A stretch of DNA of 64,000 nucleotides from contig NZ_JAPDDT010000024.1 of NCBI RefSeq assembly GCF_025950235.1, positions 1 to 64,000 on the forward strand, read 5' to 3'. Under the pieces are notes generated by a model. That model saw only the letters and a list, made by a program, of their open reading frames with translations, searched no databases and was not told the origin of the DNA. A program made the position numbers and the translations under genes. Origin of the DNA: Luteolibacter arcticus. GTDB taxonomy: Bacteria > Verrucomicrobiota > Verrucomicrobiia > Verrucomicrobiales > Akkermansiaceae. This document shows, one piece after another, positions 1 to 8,327 of the stretch. Positions within the stretch are counted from its first letter, which is position 1, and the number at the start of each line of letters is the position of its first letter.

Positions 1-132
1 CTGATACCGGACCGCAAGCCCCGCAGCTGCGATCGCGGGCTGCGCCAGCCGACGAAGAACTGGAAGAAGATCCGCCAGCCGACCTCTATCCCGCTGGTGA
101 AGAAGATCACCCTCGATCTAACAGGTCCTTAA
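1..132 (+). CDS. C-terminal end of an unidentified protein (5' truncated by the window)
   Basis: An open frame runs from the first base to a TAA at 130-132, giving 43 residues. Its third codon positions are almost all G or C, as in the confident genes nearby, and that is the main reason to call it coding. The fragment is basic and proline-rich and ends Leu-Asp-Leu-Thr-Gly-Pro. I do not recognise a family. A second frame, open to 146, is also possible but has poorer codon use. The last codons contain CTAACA, a word that recurs across the window. Confidence 0.4.
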   Translation: MIPDRKPRSCDRGLRQPTKNWKKIRQPTSIPLVKKITLDLTGP

Positions 133-139
133 AGGCATT

Positions 140-162
140 GGGATAAATCCCGCGTTCCCAGT
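140..162 (-). repeat. Half-copy of the dispersed three-way-junction repeat
   Basis: These bases match, in reverse complement, the left half of the palindromic elements at 21781-21858 and 55187-55277: a GGGATAAATCCC core followed by CGCGTTCCCAGT. Only one outer arm is present, so this copy cannot form the full structure. It lies between the ends of two convergent genes. Confidence 0.6.
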
Positions 163-182
163 GGGTGGGGCCTGACGGCTTC

Positions 183-860
183 TCACGTTGAGAGATCGAC
201 GAAGTGGCGGCGCGAGGAGAGCAGGTGCTTCCGCATCGCGTCGCCCGCCTTGTCGGGCAGGCCGGCCTCGATCGCCTCGAGGATCTCATTGTGACCGGAG
301 ATGACGGGCGTGGACCAATCGCCGTCGCCGCGGTTTGCCTGGGCATAGGCGATGCAGCGCTTCTCCAGCGCGCCTAACAGGATGGAGTAGATCCTGTTGC
401 CCGAGCCGCGGGCGATGGCGAGGTGGAAGGCGATGTCCGCCTTGCTGAACTTGTCCTTGGTGCCGCGCGCCTTGTCCATCGTTTCAACGATGCGCTTGAG
501 CTCGCGGATCACTTGCTCGCCGGCGTTCTTTGCGGCGAGCCGCGCGCACTCGGTCTCGATCAGGATGCGGAAGTCGATCAGCTCGAGGAAATCGCTTTCC
601 TCGGCGAGCACCGAGTAGCTCTCCACCGCGCTGCCGAGCGACTCCAGGCTCGGGTCGGCGATGTAGGTGCCGCTGCCTTTCAGGGTGCGCAGCAGGCCGC
701 GGCCGCGGAGCTGTTGGATGGCCTCGCGGATGACCGTGCGGCTGACCTTGAAGCGCTCGCAGAACTTCTCCTCGGAGGGCAGGCGCTCGCCGGGAGGCAG
801 CTTGCCGGCGAGGATTTCCTGCTCGAGTTCTCCGGCGATCTGGGCGCTTCGTCGTTGCAC
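183..860 (-). CDS. GntR-family transcriptional regulator, FadR/FCD subfamily
   Basis: 225 residues. The N-terminal winged helix-turn-helix (about 8-75) carries typical GntR signatures (GERLPSEEKFCERFKVSRT, and a G-S-G-T-Y wing). A helical FCD effector domain (about 95-220) follows, with the Asp/His pattern of metal- or sugar-acid-binding members (DFRILIETE, AFHLAIARGSGN). The start appears to be GTG at 860. It is divergent from the sugar operon beginning at 956 and separated from it by about 95 bases, so local control of that operon, released by a sugar acid or related intermediate, is the natural inference. No clear operator could be picked out in the gap. Confidence 0.85.
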   Translation of the reverse strand: MQRRSAQIAGELEQEILAGKLPPGERLPSEEKFCERFKVSRTVIREAIQQLRGRGLLRTLKGSGTYIADPSLESLGSAVESYSVLAEESDFLELIDFRILIETECARLAAKNAGEQVIRELKRIVETMDKARGTKDKFSKADIAFHLAIARGSGNRIYSILLGALEKRCIAYAQANRGDGDWSTPVISGHNEILEAIEAGLPDKAGDAMRKHLLSSRRHFVDLST

Positions 861-955
861 GTCAGGACGCTAGAACGGTCGCCGCCGGTGCTTCCAGTGG
901 AAACAAGGACGCTTTCCGGGATGACGCGCTCCGCTGGCCATGCATGATCACCCGC

Positions 956-1345
956 ATGCTTCAGAGCGGCATCCTTAATCCCCATATCCTGCAACTGATC
1001 GCGCGGATTCGTCATACAAATACCCTGGTCATCGCGGACTGGGCATTTCCTTTCTGGCCGCAGATCGAAACGGTGGATATTTCGCTCACGCACGGGATTC
1101 CGACCGTGCTCGACGTGCTGGACCTGCTCACGCCGGTCTTCAAGATCGGCCGCATTTGGCAGGCGGAGGAGTTCCTCGCGAGCAATCGGGAGGATTGCGT
1201 TGACCGTTTCGCCAAGTCCTTCGGCGACCTCCCGCTCACCCGCGAGCCGCATGTGGATTTCAAGAAGCGGGTGCCGCACGCGATCGGCCTGATTCGCACC
1301 GGCGACCCGACACCGTACGGCAACATCATCCTCGAATCCGCTTGA
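956..1345 (+). CDS. RbsD/FucU-family sugar mutarotase (pyranase)
   Basis: About 130 residues when started at ATG 956; an upstream ATG at 944 would add four residues. The 956 start gives MLQSGILNP and places a histidine at residue 20 (RIRHTNT), the position of the catalytic His of RbsD. The family's VIAD motif follows, and the C-terminus carries YGNII. These enzymes interconvert anomers or ring forms of ribose or fucose. First gene of an operon: its TGA shares one base with the next ATG. Fucose or a related sugar is as likely as ribose, because no ribokinase or ABC importer is nearby. Confidence 0.85.
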   Translation: MLQSGILNPHILQLIARIRHTNTLVIADWAFPFWPQIETVDISLTHGIPTVLDVLDLLTPVFKIGRIWQAEEFLASNREDCVDRFAKSFGDLPLTREPHVDFKKRVPHAIGLIRTGDPTPYGNIILESA

Positions 1346-2157
1346 TGAAGACGGCTGTTACCTTGTGCCGCGTGCCGGAGTCGGCCGCCGGTCCCTTTGT
1401 TTTTCACGACCCGCTGCCGGAGGGCTTTGCCAAAGCGGCCGGGCACGGTTTCGATGCCGTGGAGCTTTTCCTGGAAGGGCCGGACGCTGTGCCTGCGGAC
1501 GAGATTCATGCTCTCCAGCAACAGCACGGTTTGGCCATCGCTGCCGTCGGTACCGGTGCGGGCATGGTGAAGCACGGGCTGTCCCTCACCGATGCGTCGC
1601 CGGAGAAGCGCAAGGCGGCGCTGGATTTCCTTCTGCGCATGATCGGCTTCGGCGGCAGACTCGGTGCGCCCGCGATCCTCGGCTCGATGCAGGGGAAATG
1701 GAGTGCTGATGTCCCGCGGGAAAAGGCGCTGGATTTGTTGGCGGGCTCGCTCCGTATCGCCGGTGAAGCCGCCGCCGCCTGTGGCGTGCCCTTCATCTAC
1801 GAGCCGCTCAACCGCTACGAGACGAACCTCTTCAACCACCTTGCCGCCGCCGCGGAGTTCCTCGACCGGCGCGAGGTTGCCAATGTCGTGCTGCTGGCCG
1901 ACCTGTTTCACATGAGCATTGAGGAGCGAGATATCGCCGAGGCCTTGCGCGAGGCGGCCCCGCGGCTCGGGCATGTCCACTGGGCGGACTCGAACCGGCA
2001 GGCGATGGGCTTCGGCCACACCGACCCGGTGCCGATCATGGCCGCGCTACGAGAGATCTCGTACTCCGGCTACATCTCTGCGGAAATCTTCCCGCTGCCT
2101 GATGCGGACACCGCCGCCAGCCAGACCCTTGAATCGATGATCGCCCTTCGTTCATGA
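1345..2157 (+). CDS. Sugar phosphate isomerase/epimerase-type TIM barrel (AP endonuclease 2 fold)
   Basis: About 270 residues, starting at ATG 1345, which overlaps the stop of the mutarotase gene. The metal-binding set of the xylose isomerase-like TIM-barrel family is visible in order: a Glu in YEPLNRYET, Asp and His in LADLFHM, a His/Asp pair in HVHWADSNR and a C-terminal Glu in SAEIFPLP. Members are epimerases or isomerases of ketoses, tagatose-3-epimerase being one example. The substrate cannot be read from sequence. The operon (mutarotase, isomerase, dehydrogenase, kinase) suggests conversion of a free sugar or polyol into a phosphorylated intermediate. Confidence 0.82.
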   Translation: MKTAVTLCRVPESAAGPFVFHDPLPEGFAKAAGHGFDAVELFLEGPDAVPADEIHALQQQHGLAIAAVGTGAGMVKHGLSLTDASPEKRKAALDFLLRMIGFGGRLGAPAILGSMQGKWSADVPREKALDLLAGSLRIAGEAAAACGVPFIYEPLNRYETNLFNHLAAAAEFLDRREVANVVLLADLFHMSIEERDIAEALREAAPRLGHVHWADSNRQAMGFGHTDPVPIMAALREISYSGYISAEIFPLPDADTAASQTLESMIALRS

Positions 2158-3179
2158 AAGCCATCCAGTTCACCCGCCCCGAGGAGATCAACGTCATCGA
2201 ACTTCCCGAGCCACCGGCGCCGGGGCCGGGCGAGGCGCTTGTCCGCACCCACCGCATGGGCATCTGTGGCACGGATCTCTCCGGCTACCTCGGAAAGATG
2301 CCGTTCTTTTCCTACCCGCGCATTCCCGGTCATGAGCTTGGCCTGGAGGTGCTCGCTACCGGTGAAGGCGTGACGAATGTGAAGGTCGGCGACAGGTGCT
2401 CGCTGGAGCCTTACGTCAATGATCCCACCACGCCGACCAGTCAGAAGGGCGCTTCCAATTGTTGTCCCGGCGTGCAGGTGTTAGGGGTGCATCAGGATGG
2501 TGGCCTGCGCGACTCGTGGATCGTTCCGGCACGCAAGCTGCATGCGGGAAACCAACTTTCCTACGACCAGCTCGCGCTCGTGGAGACGTTGGCAATCGGC
2601 TATCACGCCGTGCAGCGCGGCAATCCCCAGCCGGGTGAAACGGTGCTGGTGATCGGTGCCGGGCCGATCGGCCTCGCCTGCCTGGAGTTTCTCAAGCTGA
2701 TGGACCTGCGGGTCGTGATCATGGACATGGTGCCCGGGCGCATCGACTTCTGTCGCGACCGGCTCGGTATCCAGCATGGCATCGTATTCAAGGGCGACGG
2801 CTCGGAACTCGCCGAACTCGAGGCGATCACCGGCGGCCAGCTCGCCGATGTGATCATCGATGCCACCGGCTCGGCGGTATCGATGTCGAACTGCTTCCAG
2901 TACGCCGCCTTCACCGGTCGCGTGGTCTATGTCGGCATCACGACGCAGGAGGTCGCGTTCCCGCATGCTCCCGTCTTCCATCGCCGGGAGCTCACGCTGC
3001 TCGCCTCGCGGAATGCCCTGCCGAAGGACTTCGGCGAAATCATTGCGTTGATCGGGGAGGGGAAGATCGATACCGATGCTTGGATCACCCATCGCCTCGC
3101 CTTCGATGACGTACCGGGCGGATTTTCGCGCTTCACGGATACCAAGCTCGGAGCGATCAAGGTGATCATTGAGCTCTAA
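2154..3179 (+). CDS. Zinc-dependent alcohol/polyol dehydrogenase, MDR family
   Basis: 341 residues; starts within the stop of the preceding gene (ATGA overlap). GroES-like domain: catalytic zinc Cys38 in GICGTD and His60-Glu61 in IPGHE. Rossmann fold with the dinucleotide motif GAGPIG. The usual four-cysteine structural-zinc lobe is replaced by a short segment with a Cys-Cys pair (SNCCPGVQVLGVHQDGG), typical of a polyol or sugar dehydrogenase subgroup rather than liver-type ADH. It probably oxidises a sugar or polyol for the downstream kinase. Translational coupling supports a single operon with 956-3664. Confidence 0.85.
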   Translation: MKAIQFTRPEEINVIELPEPPAPGPGEALVRTHRMGICGTDLSGYLGKMPFFSYPRIPGHELGLEVLATGEGVTNVKVGDRCSLEPYVNDPTTPTSQKGASNCCPGVQVLGVHQDGGLRDSWIVPARKLHAGNQLSYDQLALVETLAIGYHAVQRGNPQPGETVLVIGAGPIGLACLEFLKLMDLRVVIMDMVPGRIDFCRDRLGIQHGIVFKGDGSELAELEAITGGQLADVIIDATGSAVSMSNCFQYAAFTGRVVYVGITTQEVAFPHAPVFHRRELTLLASRNALPKDFGEIIALIGEGKIDTDAWITHRLAFDDVPGGFSRFTDTKLGAIKVIIEL

Positions 3180-3187
3180 ACACTAAC

Positions 3188-3664
3188 ATGCGAATCGTCA
3201 TCGGCGGCGTCAGCGGCAGCGGCAAGACCACCATCGGCGAGCTGGTGGCGGAGAAGCTCGGCTGCGAGTTCGCCGATGCGGATGGGTTCCATCCGCCGGA
3301 GAACATCTCGAAGATGAGCGACGGGATCGCACTCGATGATGCGGATCGTGCGGGGTGGTTGGAGGCGCTGGGTGTTTATTTGGCGGGGCGTGACTCCATC
3401 GTGCTCGCTTGCTCGGCATTGAAGAAGGTGTATCGCGACCGGTTGCGGGAACTCGCCGGGCCGGTCCGGTTCTTTGTTCTGACGGCGGATCGCACGGAGT
3501 TGGAAGAGCGACTGTCCACCCGTGAACACTTCATGCCGGCGAGCTTGTTGGATTCGCAGCTCAGCACGTTGGAGTTGGGGGAGGACGTGACGGTGGTCGA
3601 GAATGACGATGCTCCAGAGTTAGTGGCAGCCAGGTTGGTTGCGAGCACCCAAGAGGTCGGATGA
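3188..3664 (+). CDS. gntK: Gluconokinase
   Basis: 158 residues, a normal length for GntK. P-loop GVSGSGKTT at residues 7-15, followed by the gluconokinase signatures DADGFHPPENISKM, DDADRAGWL, CSALKKVYRDRLR and HFMPASLLDSQ. It phosphorylates D-gluconate, or a close sugar acid, with ATP. It starts eight bases after the dehydrogenase stop and closes the sugar operon, so the pathway may run through a gluconate-like acid. That would also fit the FCD-type regulator, whose relatives often sense sugar acids. Confidence 0.9.
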   Translation: MRIVIGGVSGSGKTTIGELVAEKLGCEFADADGFHPPENISKMSDGIALDDADRAGWLEALGVYLAGRDSIVLACSALKKVYRDRLRELAGPVRFFVLTADRTELEERLSTREHFMPASLLDSQLSTLELGEDVTVVENDDAPELVAARLVASTQEVG

Positions 3665-3691
3665 AGCAATGATCGCGGCGCAGCCGCTTTT

Positions 3692-3839
3692 GGACTGCTG
3701 CGATTTTTTCGCAGCTTTCGAGTGGAGGGTGAGGCGGGCTGCCTCGGTGGATGGAAGCGGGCTTCCGGGATCGCTGCAGCGCCCGAGAGGAACGGGCCGG
3801 GCCTTGCATTCGAAAGCTGCGGATGACCGCAGCAGTCCG
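3692..3839. repeat. Large intergenic palindrome (about 148 nt)
   Basis: Arms 3692-3702 (GGACTGCTGCG) and 3829-3839, and inner arms 3710-3721 (CGCAGCTTTCGA) and 3810-3821, are perfect inverted repeats separated by a short mismatched bulge. The loop holds further small hairpins (GAGGC...GCCTC). It fills the 229-base gap after gntK and before the fabG-like gene. It may act as a terminator or processing structure, but there is no clean T-run. No second copy was seen in this window. Confidence 0.65.
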
Positions 3840-3893
3840 AGGGCCTTCGGCTTTTATCGGGTGTGACCGTTATATCGGATTGCCCGTGTTTCC

Positions 3894-4640
3894 GTGTCCC
3901 GCGAAGCTCGTCCCGTGCGCAGCATTCTCATCACCGGCGGCAATGGCGGGCTTGGCTCGGGCATTGGGCGCTACTTCCTGGAGAAGGATCCGGAGGCCAA
4001 GGTTTGGCTCGGGGTTCGTAGCAATCGTTCGAATGCGGAGGCGCTTGCCGCGGAGTTCTCCGGGCGTTGTGCATGCATCGATCTTGAGGTGACTTCCAAG
4101 GAGAGCTGGGAAAGCGCTGTCGCGAGCATCATGGAAACCGACGGCCGGCTCGATGTGCTGGTCAATAATGCGGGGCTTCACCGCGACCATTTGCTCGCCG
4201 CGATGCCGGATGAGGCGTGGACTTCGGTGATCTCGGCGAATCTGGATGCGGTGTTCTTGGGATGCCGCGCGGTGGTCCGGCCGATGATGGCGCAGCGCTT
4301 CGGGCGCATCATCAATATCTCCTCGCTCAGCGCGATCCTGCCGCCGCTCGGGCAGACGAACTACGCCGCGGCGAAGGCGGGGGTGGTGGCGCTCACGCAG
4401 ACGTTGGCGAAGGAGGTTGCACGTGCGGGCATCACGGTGAATGCGATCTTGCCCGGCTACATTGCCACCGAGGCGTTGGCCCACATGGACGAGGAGGGGG
4501 CAAAACGCGCGAAAGCGGGCATCCCAATGCGTCGTTTCGGAACGCCTGCCGAGGTGGCATCCGCGGTGCTGTTTCTCGCTTGCCACGATGCTGGCTACGT
4601 CACAGGGTCCGCCCTGAAAATCGACGGCGGCATTTTCTAA
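3894..4640 (+). CDS. fabG: 3-oxoacyl-ACP reductase-like short-chain dehydrogenase (FabG type)
   Basis: About 248 residues. NAD(P)-binding TGGNGGLGSGIG, NNAG, and the catalytic Ser-Tyr-Lys set in ISSLSA and TNYAAAKAG, followed by the PGYIATEA loop of FabG. The start is uncertain: GTG at 3894 or GTG at 3915; no upstream ATG fits. The stop TAA is embedded in CTAACA. It lies 13 bases before an acyl carrier protein gene, which supports an acyl-ACP substrate. It could be a dedicated copy for a specialised lipid rather than the housekeeping FabG, since no other fab gene is near. Confidence 0.82.
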   Translation: MSREARPVRSILITGGNGGLGSGIGRYFLEKDPEAKVWLGVRSNRSNAEALAAEFSGRCACIDLEVTSKESWESAVASIMETDGRLDVLVNNAGLHRDHLLAAMPDEAWTSVISANLDAVFLGCRAVVRPMMAQRFGRIINISSLSAILPPLGQTNYAAAKAGVVALTQTLAKEVARAGITVNAILPGYIATEALAHMDEEGAKRAKAGIPMRRFGTPAEVASAVLFLACHDAGYVTGSALKIDGGIF

Positions 4641-4653
4641 CAAGTTAAGACTC

Positions 4654-4914
4654 ATGGCTCAAGGCGCGGAACTCCGGCAAAAAATCAAGGAAGTGATGGT
4701 CGAGGAATTGATGCTCGACTTCGACGCGGGGGAGATTGCCGACGAAACCGCGATCTTCGGTGCTGGTGGCCTGGGGTTGGATTCGGTGGATGCGCTCCAA
4801 CTCGTCGTGGCCGTTGAAAAGCATTTCGGCCTGAAGATCGCCGACGCCGAGAAGGCGAAAGGCGTCCTGCAAAGCGTGGAGACCATCGCGAAGGCAATCG
4901 AGGAGAAGGGTTGA
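4654..4914 (+). CDS. Acyl carrier protein
   Basis: 86 residues. The phosphopantetheine attachment motif is GLDSVDALQ with Ser44, in the usual four-helix arrangement. It is more divergent than a housekeeping ACP (no DSLD; an Ala/Gly-rich turn FGAGGLG before the helix), as in ACPs of dedicated pathways. It carries acyl chains for neighbouring enzymes: the FabG-like reductase upstream and perhaps a transferase elsewhere. The spacing to both neighbours suggests one transcript. Confidence 0.88.
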   Translation: MAQGAELRQKIKEVMVEELMLDFDAGEIADETAIFGAGGLGLDSVDALQLVVAVEKHFGLKIADAEKAKGVLQSVETIAKAIEEKG

Positions 4915-4951
4915 GCCGGAACCTGTCAGCTTCAGGGGGAAAGGGCCCGCG

Positions 4952-5956
4952 ATGAAGAAGTGGCTGCTCTTTCTGGCGAAGCTGGCTTTCACCGCCGCGT
5001 GCTTGTGGTGGGCCTTGTCGGGCCAGCGTTTGGAGGAATCGGCTTCCTTTTGGCCGAAGGATCCGGAGTGGGGGTGGGCGCTTGCCGCGGTCGCACTCGG
5101 CGGCCTCACGGTATTCCTGTCTGCCTTCCGCTGGTGGCTGCTGCTGCTCGCGCAGGGCATCCCGGTCGGCTTGGGGCGGGCGACCCAGCTCACCTTGATC
5201 GGCGGACTTTTCAATTTGATGGGCGTGAGCAGCGTGACCGGGGACGCGGCGAAGATCTTCCTGCTGATTCGCGATCACCGGGAGCACAAGCTAGCCGTGA
5301 CCATGTCGGTGCTGGTCGATCACCTCGTCGGCCTGGTGGCGATGTCGCTGACTTTCTTCGCCGTCACTGCGGGCCGCTTCCAAGCGGTGGAGTCGCAGAG
5401 CGAGCTGGGAAAGACGGCGATCAAGTTCGGCTGGATCTATTTCTCCGGGGGGCTGGCCGTGGTCGGCCTGATGTTCGTGATGGCGAGCCCGTGGGTGAAT
5501 GACCGGATTCAGAAGCGGGTCAGCAATCCCCGGATCGCACGGATGAGGCGGGTGCCGGAGATCTACGATGTCTTTCGTAAGAAGTGGAAGCTGGTGCTGC
5601 CCGCGCTAGCCGCCAGCGTGGTGATGCTGCCGCTCTACTACGCGACCTTCTGGTGTGGCGTGCGTTTTGTCGGCAGTGACACGGGCTTCCTGCCGGTGTT
5701 TGCGGCGATGCCGGTGGTGGATGCGGCGAGCGCGATGCCGGTTTCGATCTCGGGCATCGGCGTGCGCGAGATCGCGCTGAAGACGCTGATGAATGATCTG
5801 GTCGGACTCGAGCCGGGGATCTCGGTGCTCGGGTCGCTGGTGGGTTTTGCGGCCGGAACGCTGTTCTGGGCATTTGCCGGCGGTCTGTTATTCTTGCGGC
5901 CGTCCGACCGGACATCGATGAAGGAAATCGAGGAAACCACCCAAGCGGAAGCATGA
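4952..5956 (+). CDS. Lysylphosphatidylglycerol synthase TM-region / YbhN-AglD-type membrane protein
   Basis: 334 residues with about seven to eight hydrophobic segments, beginning with a short basic N-terminus (MKKWLLFLAK). The pattern FRWWLLLLAQG, GLFNLMGVSSVTGDAAK and the late ISGIGVREIAL match the flippase-like domain family (UPF0104, relatives of the MprF membrane half). These proteins sit in the inner membrane and are thought to move or modify lipids. The last four bases overlap the patatin gene start, so the two are translationally coupled and may act on the same lipid. Confidence 0.8.
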   Translation: MKKWLLFLAKLAFTAACLWWALSGQRLEESASFWPKDPEWGWALAAVALGGLTVFLSAFRWWLLLLAQGIPVGLGRATQLTLIGGLFNLMGVSSVTGDAAKIFLLIRDHREHKLAVTMSVLVDHLVGLVAMSLTFFAVTAGRFQAVESQSELGKTAIKFGWIYFSGGLAVVGLMFVMASPWVNDRIQKRVSNPRIARMRRVPEIYDVFRKKWKLVLPALAASVVMLPLYYATFWCGVRFVGSDTGFLPVFAAMPVVDAASAMPVSISGIGVREIALKTLMNDLVGLEPGISVLGSLVGFAAGTLFWAFAGGLLFLRPSDRTSMKEIEETTQAEA

Positions 5957-6849
5957 GCGGCATGGCACCCGGACCCGGCCACGATCCGGGACTGGCCGTC
6001 TGCCTGTCTTCGTCGTTCTTCGGCTACTACGCCCACCTCGGCCTGCTGAATGCGATGGAGGAGGCCGGCTTGCGGCCCGGCCGGATCGCGGGTGCTTCGG
6101 CCGGTGCGATCGCCGGTGGACTGTGGGCGGCCGGCTTGCGCGACGAGGCGCTGGAAAAGGTGATCTACGACTTCCATTTCCGCCGCGCCTTCTTCGACCT
6201 CGGCGCCTTTTACCGCTGGCCGGGTATTCTGACCGGCCTGGCCGGGGCGGGGCTGCTGTCCGGGGTGCGGATGCGCCGTTATCTCCGCCGGGTGATCGGC
6301 GACCGGCAGATCGAGGACTTGCAGAGTCCGCGGCTTGAGATCGCGGTGGCCAATCTTACACGCAAGCTTGGCGAAATCCGCAGCTCCGGTCCGCTGAATG
6401 ACTTCATCATCGCCAGCTCGGCGATGCCGGTCCTGTTCATGCCCCAGCGCATTGGCGGCGAGGACTTTCTCGATGGTGGCGTGGCAAACGAAACGCCCTT
6501 CGACCACTGGCTGGATGACCCGGCGATCCACACCATCGTCGTCCACAGCATCCGCCATTCTTCCTGCATGAGGGGGCTGCCGTGGCGGACGCCGGGCGGC
6601 ATTTTGGGCGAGTGCCATGGCATAGTCGCCAGCGATCTGATGCGCCGCCGCATCGAAGACGCCCGAATCTCGGGAAAGCGGCTGATTTTGCTCGAAACCG
6701 AGCATGATCACCCCGGCCTGCTCCATGGAGGAAAGTCCCGTGGCTTCTTTGCTGCCGGGGCGGAGACCTTCCGGAAGTCGCCGCTGGGCGCGCCGCCGGC
6801 CCGGACGGGGCGAGAAATTCCCCTTTCCCCCGCGGAAAGGGCGTCCTAG
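5953..6849 (+). CDS. Patatin-like phospholipase
   Basis: 298 residues. The catalytic dyad is visible: Ser49 in GASAG (residues 47-51) and Asp174 in DGGVANETP. An oxyanion-type glycine-poor stretch (SSSFFGYYAHLGLL) precedes the serine, slightly different from the classical GGGxRG box. No signal peptide is apparent, so the protein is probably cytoplasmic or membrane-peripheral and hydrolyses acyl esters. Its start overlaps the upstream membrane-protein gene (ATGA). The C-terminal 50 residues are basic and look disordered. Confidence 0.84.
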   Translation: MSGMAPGPGHDPGLAVCLSSSFFGYYAHLGLLNAMEEAGLRPGRIAGASAGAIAGGLWAAGLRDEALEKVIYDFHFRRAFFDLGAFYRWPGILTGLAGAGLLSGVRMRRYLRRVIGDRQIEDLQSPRLEIAVANLTRKLGEIRSSGPLNDFIIASSAMPVLFMPQRIGGEDFLDGGVANETPFDHWLDDPAIHTIVVHSIRHSSCMRGLPWRTPGGILGECHGIVASDLMRRRIEDARISGKRLILLETEHDHPGLLHGGKSRGFFAAGAETFRKSPLGAPPARTGREIPLSPAERAS

Positions 6850-6861
6850 CGTCCGCCCGAC

Positions 6862-7875
6862 ATGAGCGGCTGCCACGGACCCCAGATGAAGATGGATCCC
6901 GCCCTGCACCAGGACAAGAAACCGTCCTGGATAAAGGTGCGCTTGCCGAACAACCCGGTCTTCTGGTCGACCAAGTCGCTGATCACCGACCTCAAGCTGG
7001 TCACCGTCTGCGAGGAAGCCCAGTGCCCGAACCGCTGGGAATGCTGGGGCCAGGGCACCGCGACCTTCATGATCGCCGGTGAGAAGTGCACCCGCGCCTG
7101 CGGCTTCTGCGCGGTGAAAACCGCCAAGCCCGATGCGTTGGAAGCCGACGAGCCCTACCGCGTGGCCGAGGCGACCCGCCGCATGAAGCTCCGCCACGTG
7201 GTGATCACCGCGGTGGCCCGCGACGATCTCAAGGACGGAGGTGCCGAGCATTTCCAACAGACCATCGAGGCAGTCCGCGCGATGAATCCCGGCCTCGTCA
7301 TCGAGGTGCTGGTGCCCGATTTCAATGACCGCGACTGGGCGCTCCAGATGGTGATGGATGCCCGCCCGCACATCTTCAACCACAACCTTGAGACGGTCGA
7401 GCGACTGACCCCGCTGGTTCGCTCCCGTGCCAAGTATCACCGCAGCCTTGCGGTGCTGAAAAAGGCGAAGGCGATGGTGAATGGCAAGGTCGCCACCAAG
7501 AGCGGCATCATGCTCGGTCTCGGCGAAACCCGGGACGAGATCCTGCGGGCAATGGATGATTTGTTAGAGGCCGATGTGACCGTGCTGACCATGGGCCAGT
7601 ACCTGCGTCCCACGCCGCGGCACTTGCCGGTGGTGGAATACATCGAGCCTGTCGCCTTCGATGAGCTGAAGCAGATCGCGATCGCGAAGGGCTTCCGTCA
7701 TGTGGCCAGCGGCCCGCTGGTGCGCAGCTCGTATCACGCCGCGGACTTCCGGCCGGAGCTCGATATCATGGACGAGATCGAGAAGGCCGCTCCATCCCGC
7801 GGACTCGACTTGCAGCCCGAGGATCTTCCGATCCCTGCGGCCAAGCCGGCCCTGGTGAAGGCGTCGGTGGCTTGA
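6862..7875 (+). CDS. lipA: Lipoyl synthase
   Basis: 337 residues. Both iron-sulfur sites of LipA are present: the auxiliary cluster Cys50, Cys55 and Cys61 (CEEAQCPNRWEC) and the radical-SAM motif Cys76, Cys80 and Cys83 (CTRACGFC). The C-terminal serine ligand lies in GPLVRSSYHA. It inserts two sulfur atoms into octanoyl groups on lipoyl domains. It begins 13 bases after the patatin gene. The octanoyltransferase gene lipB is not adjacent. A later ATG (6889) is an alternative start; the cysteine-containing first ten residues are not needed by the family. Confidence 0.95.
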   Translation: MSGCHGPQMKMDPALHQDKKPSWIKVRLPNNPVFWSTKSLITDLKLVTVCEEAQCPNRWECWGQGTATFMIAGEKCTRACGFCAVKTAKPDALEADEPYRVAEATRRMKLRHVVITAVARDDLKDGGAEHFQQTIEAVRAMNPGLVIEVLVPDFNDRDWALQMVMDARPHIFNHNLETVERLTPLVRSRAKYHRSLAVLKKAKAMVNGKVATKSGIMLGLGETRDEILRAMDDLLEADVTVLTMGQYLRPTPRHLPVVEYIEPVAFDELKQIAIAKGFRHVASGPLVRSSYHAADFRPELDIMDEIEKAAPSRGLDLQPEDLPIPAAKPALVKASVA

Positions 7876-7885
7876 GACAAGGCGC

Positions 7886-8326
7886 ATGATGAAGTCCCGT
7901 AAAGCTACCGCCATCGGGTGTGGCGTCGCCGTTTTGTTAGTCGCGCTGGCCATCGGCATTCTGGGTTACGGGATGTTTGGAAACCATCCGTATTATGCCA
8001 AGGACGTGCGGCAGCACGGCCTGGCTCCCGCGTCGGCGACTTCGATCGAGGTCTTCGAAGCCCGCAATATCAGTGGCGCGGTTTCGCTGACCTACCTCGT
8101 GAGCGAAGCGGAGTTCCAGAAGTTTGCCGAGGAGAAGGGCTGGCCGTTGTCGCCGGGAAGCGGCTCGATTCAGGTGCATCCGCCCTCCGACTATTTTGGC
8201 GCGGTCATGCTCAAGGACGTGGAGGCTTATCTGACCTACGAAAAGCGCCAGCGAAACGGCGGGGGCATCAAGGTGATCTACATCCCGTCGGAATCCCGGG
8301 CCTACATCGACAAGAGCAACCGCTAA
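7886..8326 (+). CDS. Small membrane-anchored protein of unknown function
   Basis: 146 residues. One N-terminal transmembrane helix (about residues 9-31: AIGCGVAVLLVALAIGILGY) is followed by an extracytoplasmic domain of about 110 residues rich in Tyr, Ser and charged residues. No family recognised. It starts ten bases after lipA and is probably read with it. It converges with the regulator gene at 8328, leaving one base between the stops, so any terminator must lie inside coding sequence. Confidence 0.7.
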   Translation: MMKSRKATAIGCGVAVLLVALAIGILGYGMFGNHPYYAKDVRQHGLAPASATSIEVFEARNISGAVSLTYLVSEAEFQKFAEEKGWPLSPGSGSIQVHPPSDYFGAVMLKDVEAYLTYEKRQRNGGGIKVIYIPSESRAYIDKSNR

Positions 8327-8327
8327 C

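Noticed and set aside
5638-7440. A 600-residue antisense open frame across the membrane protein, patatin and lipA genes
   Set aside because: It crosses three genes with diagnostic active-site motifs on the plus strand; the antisense product is Arg/His/Gly-rich shadow sequence.
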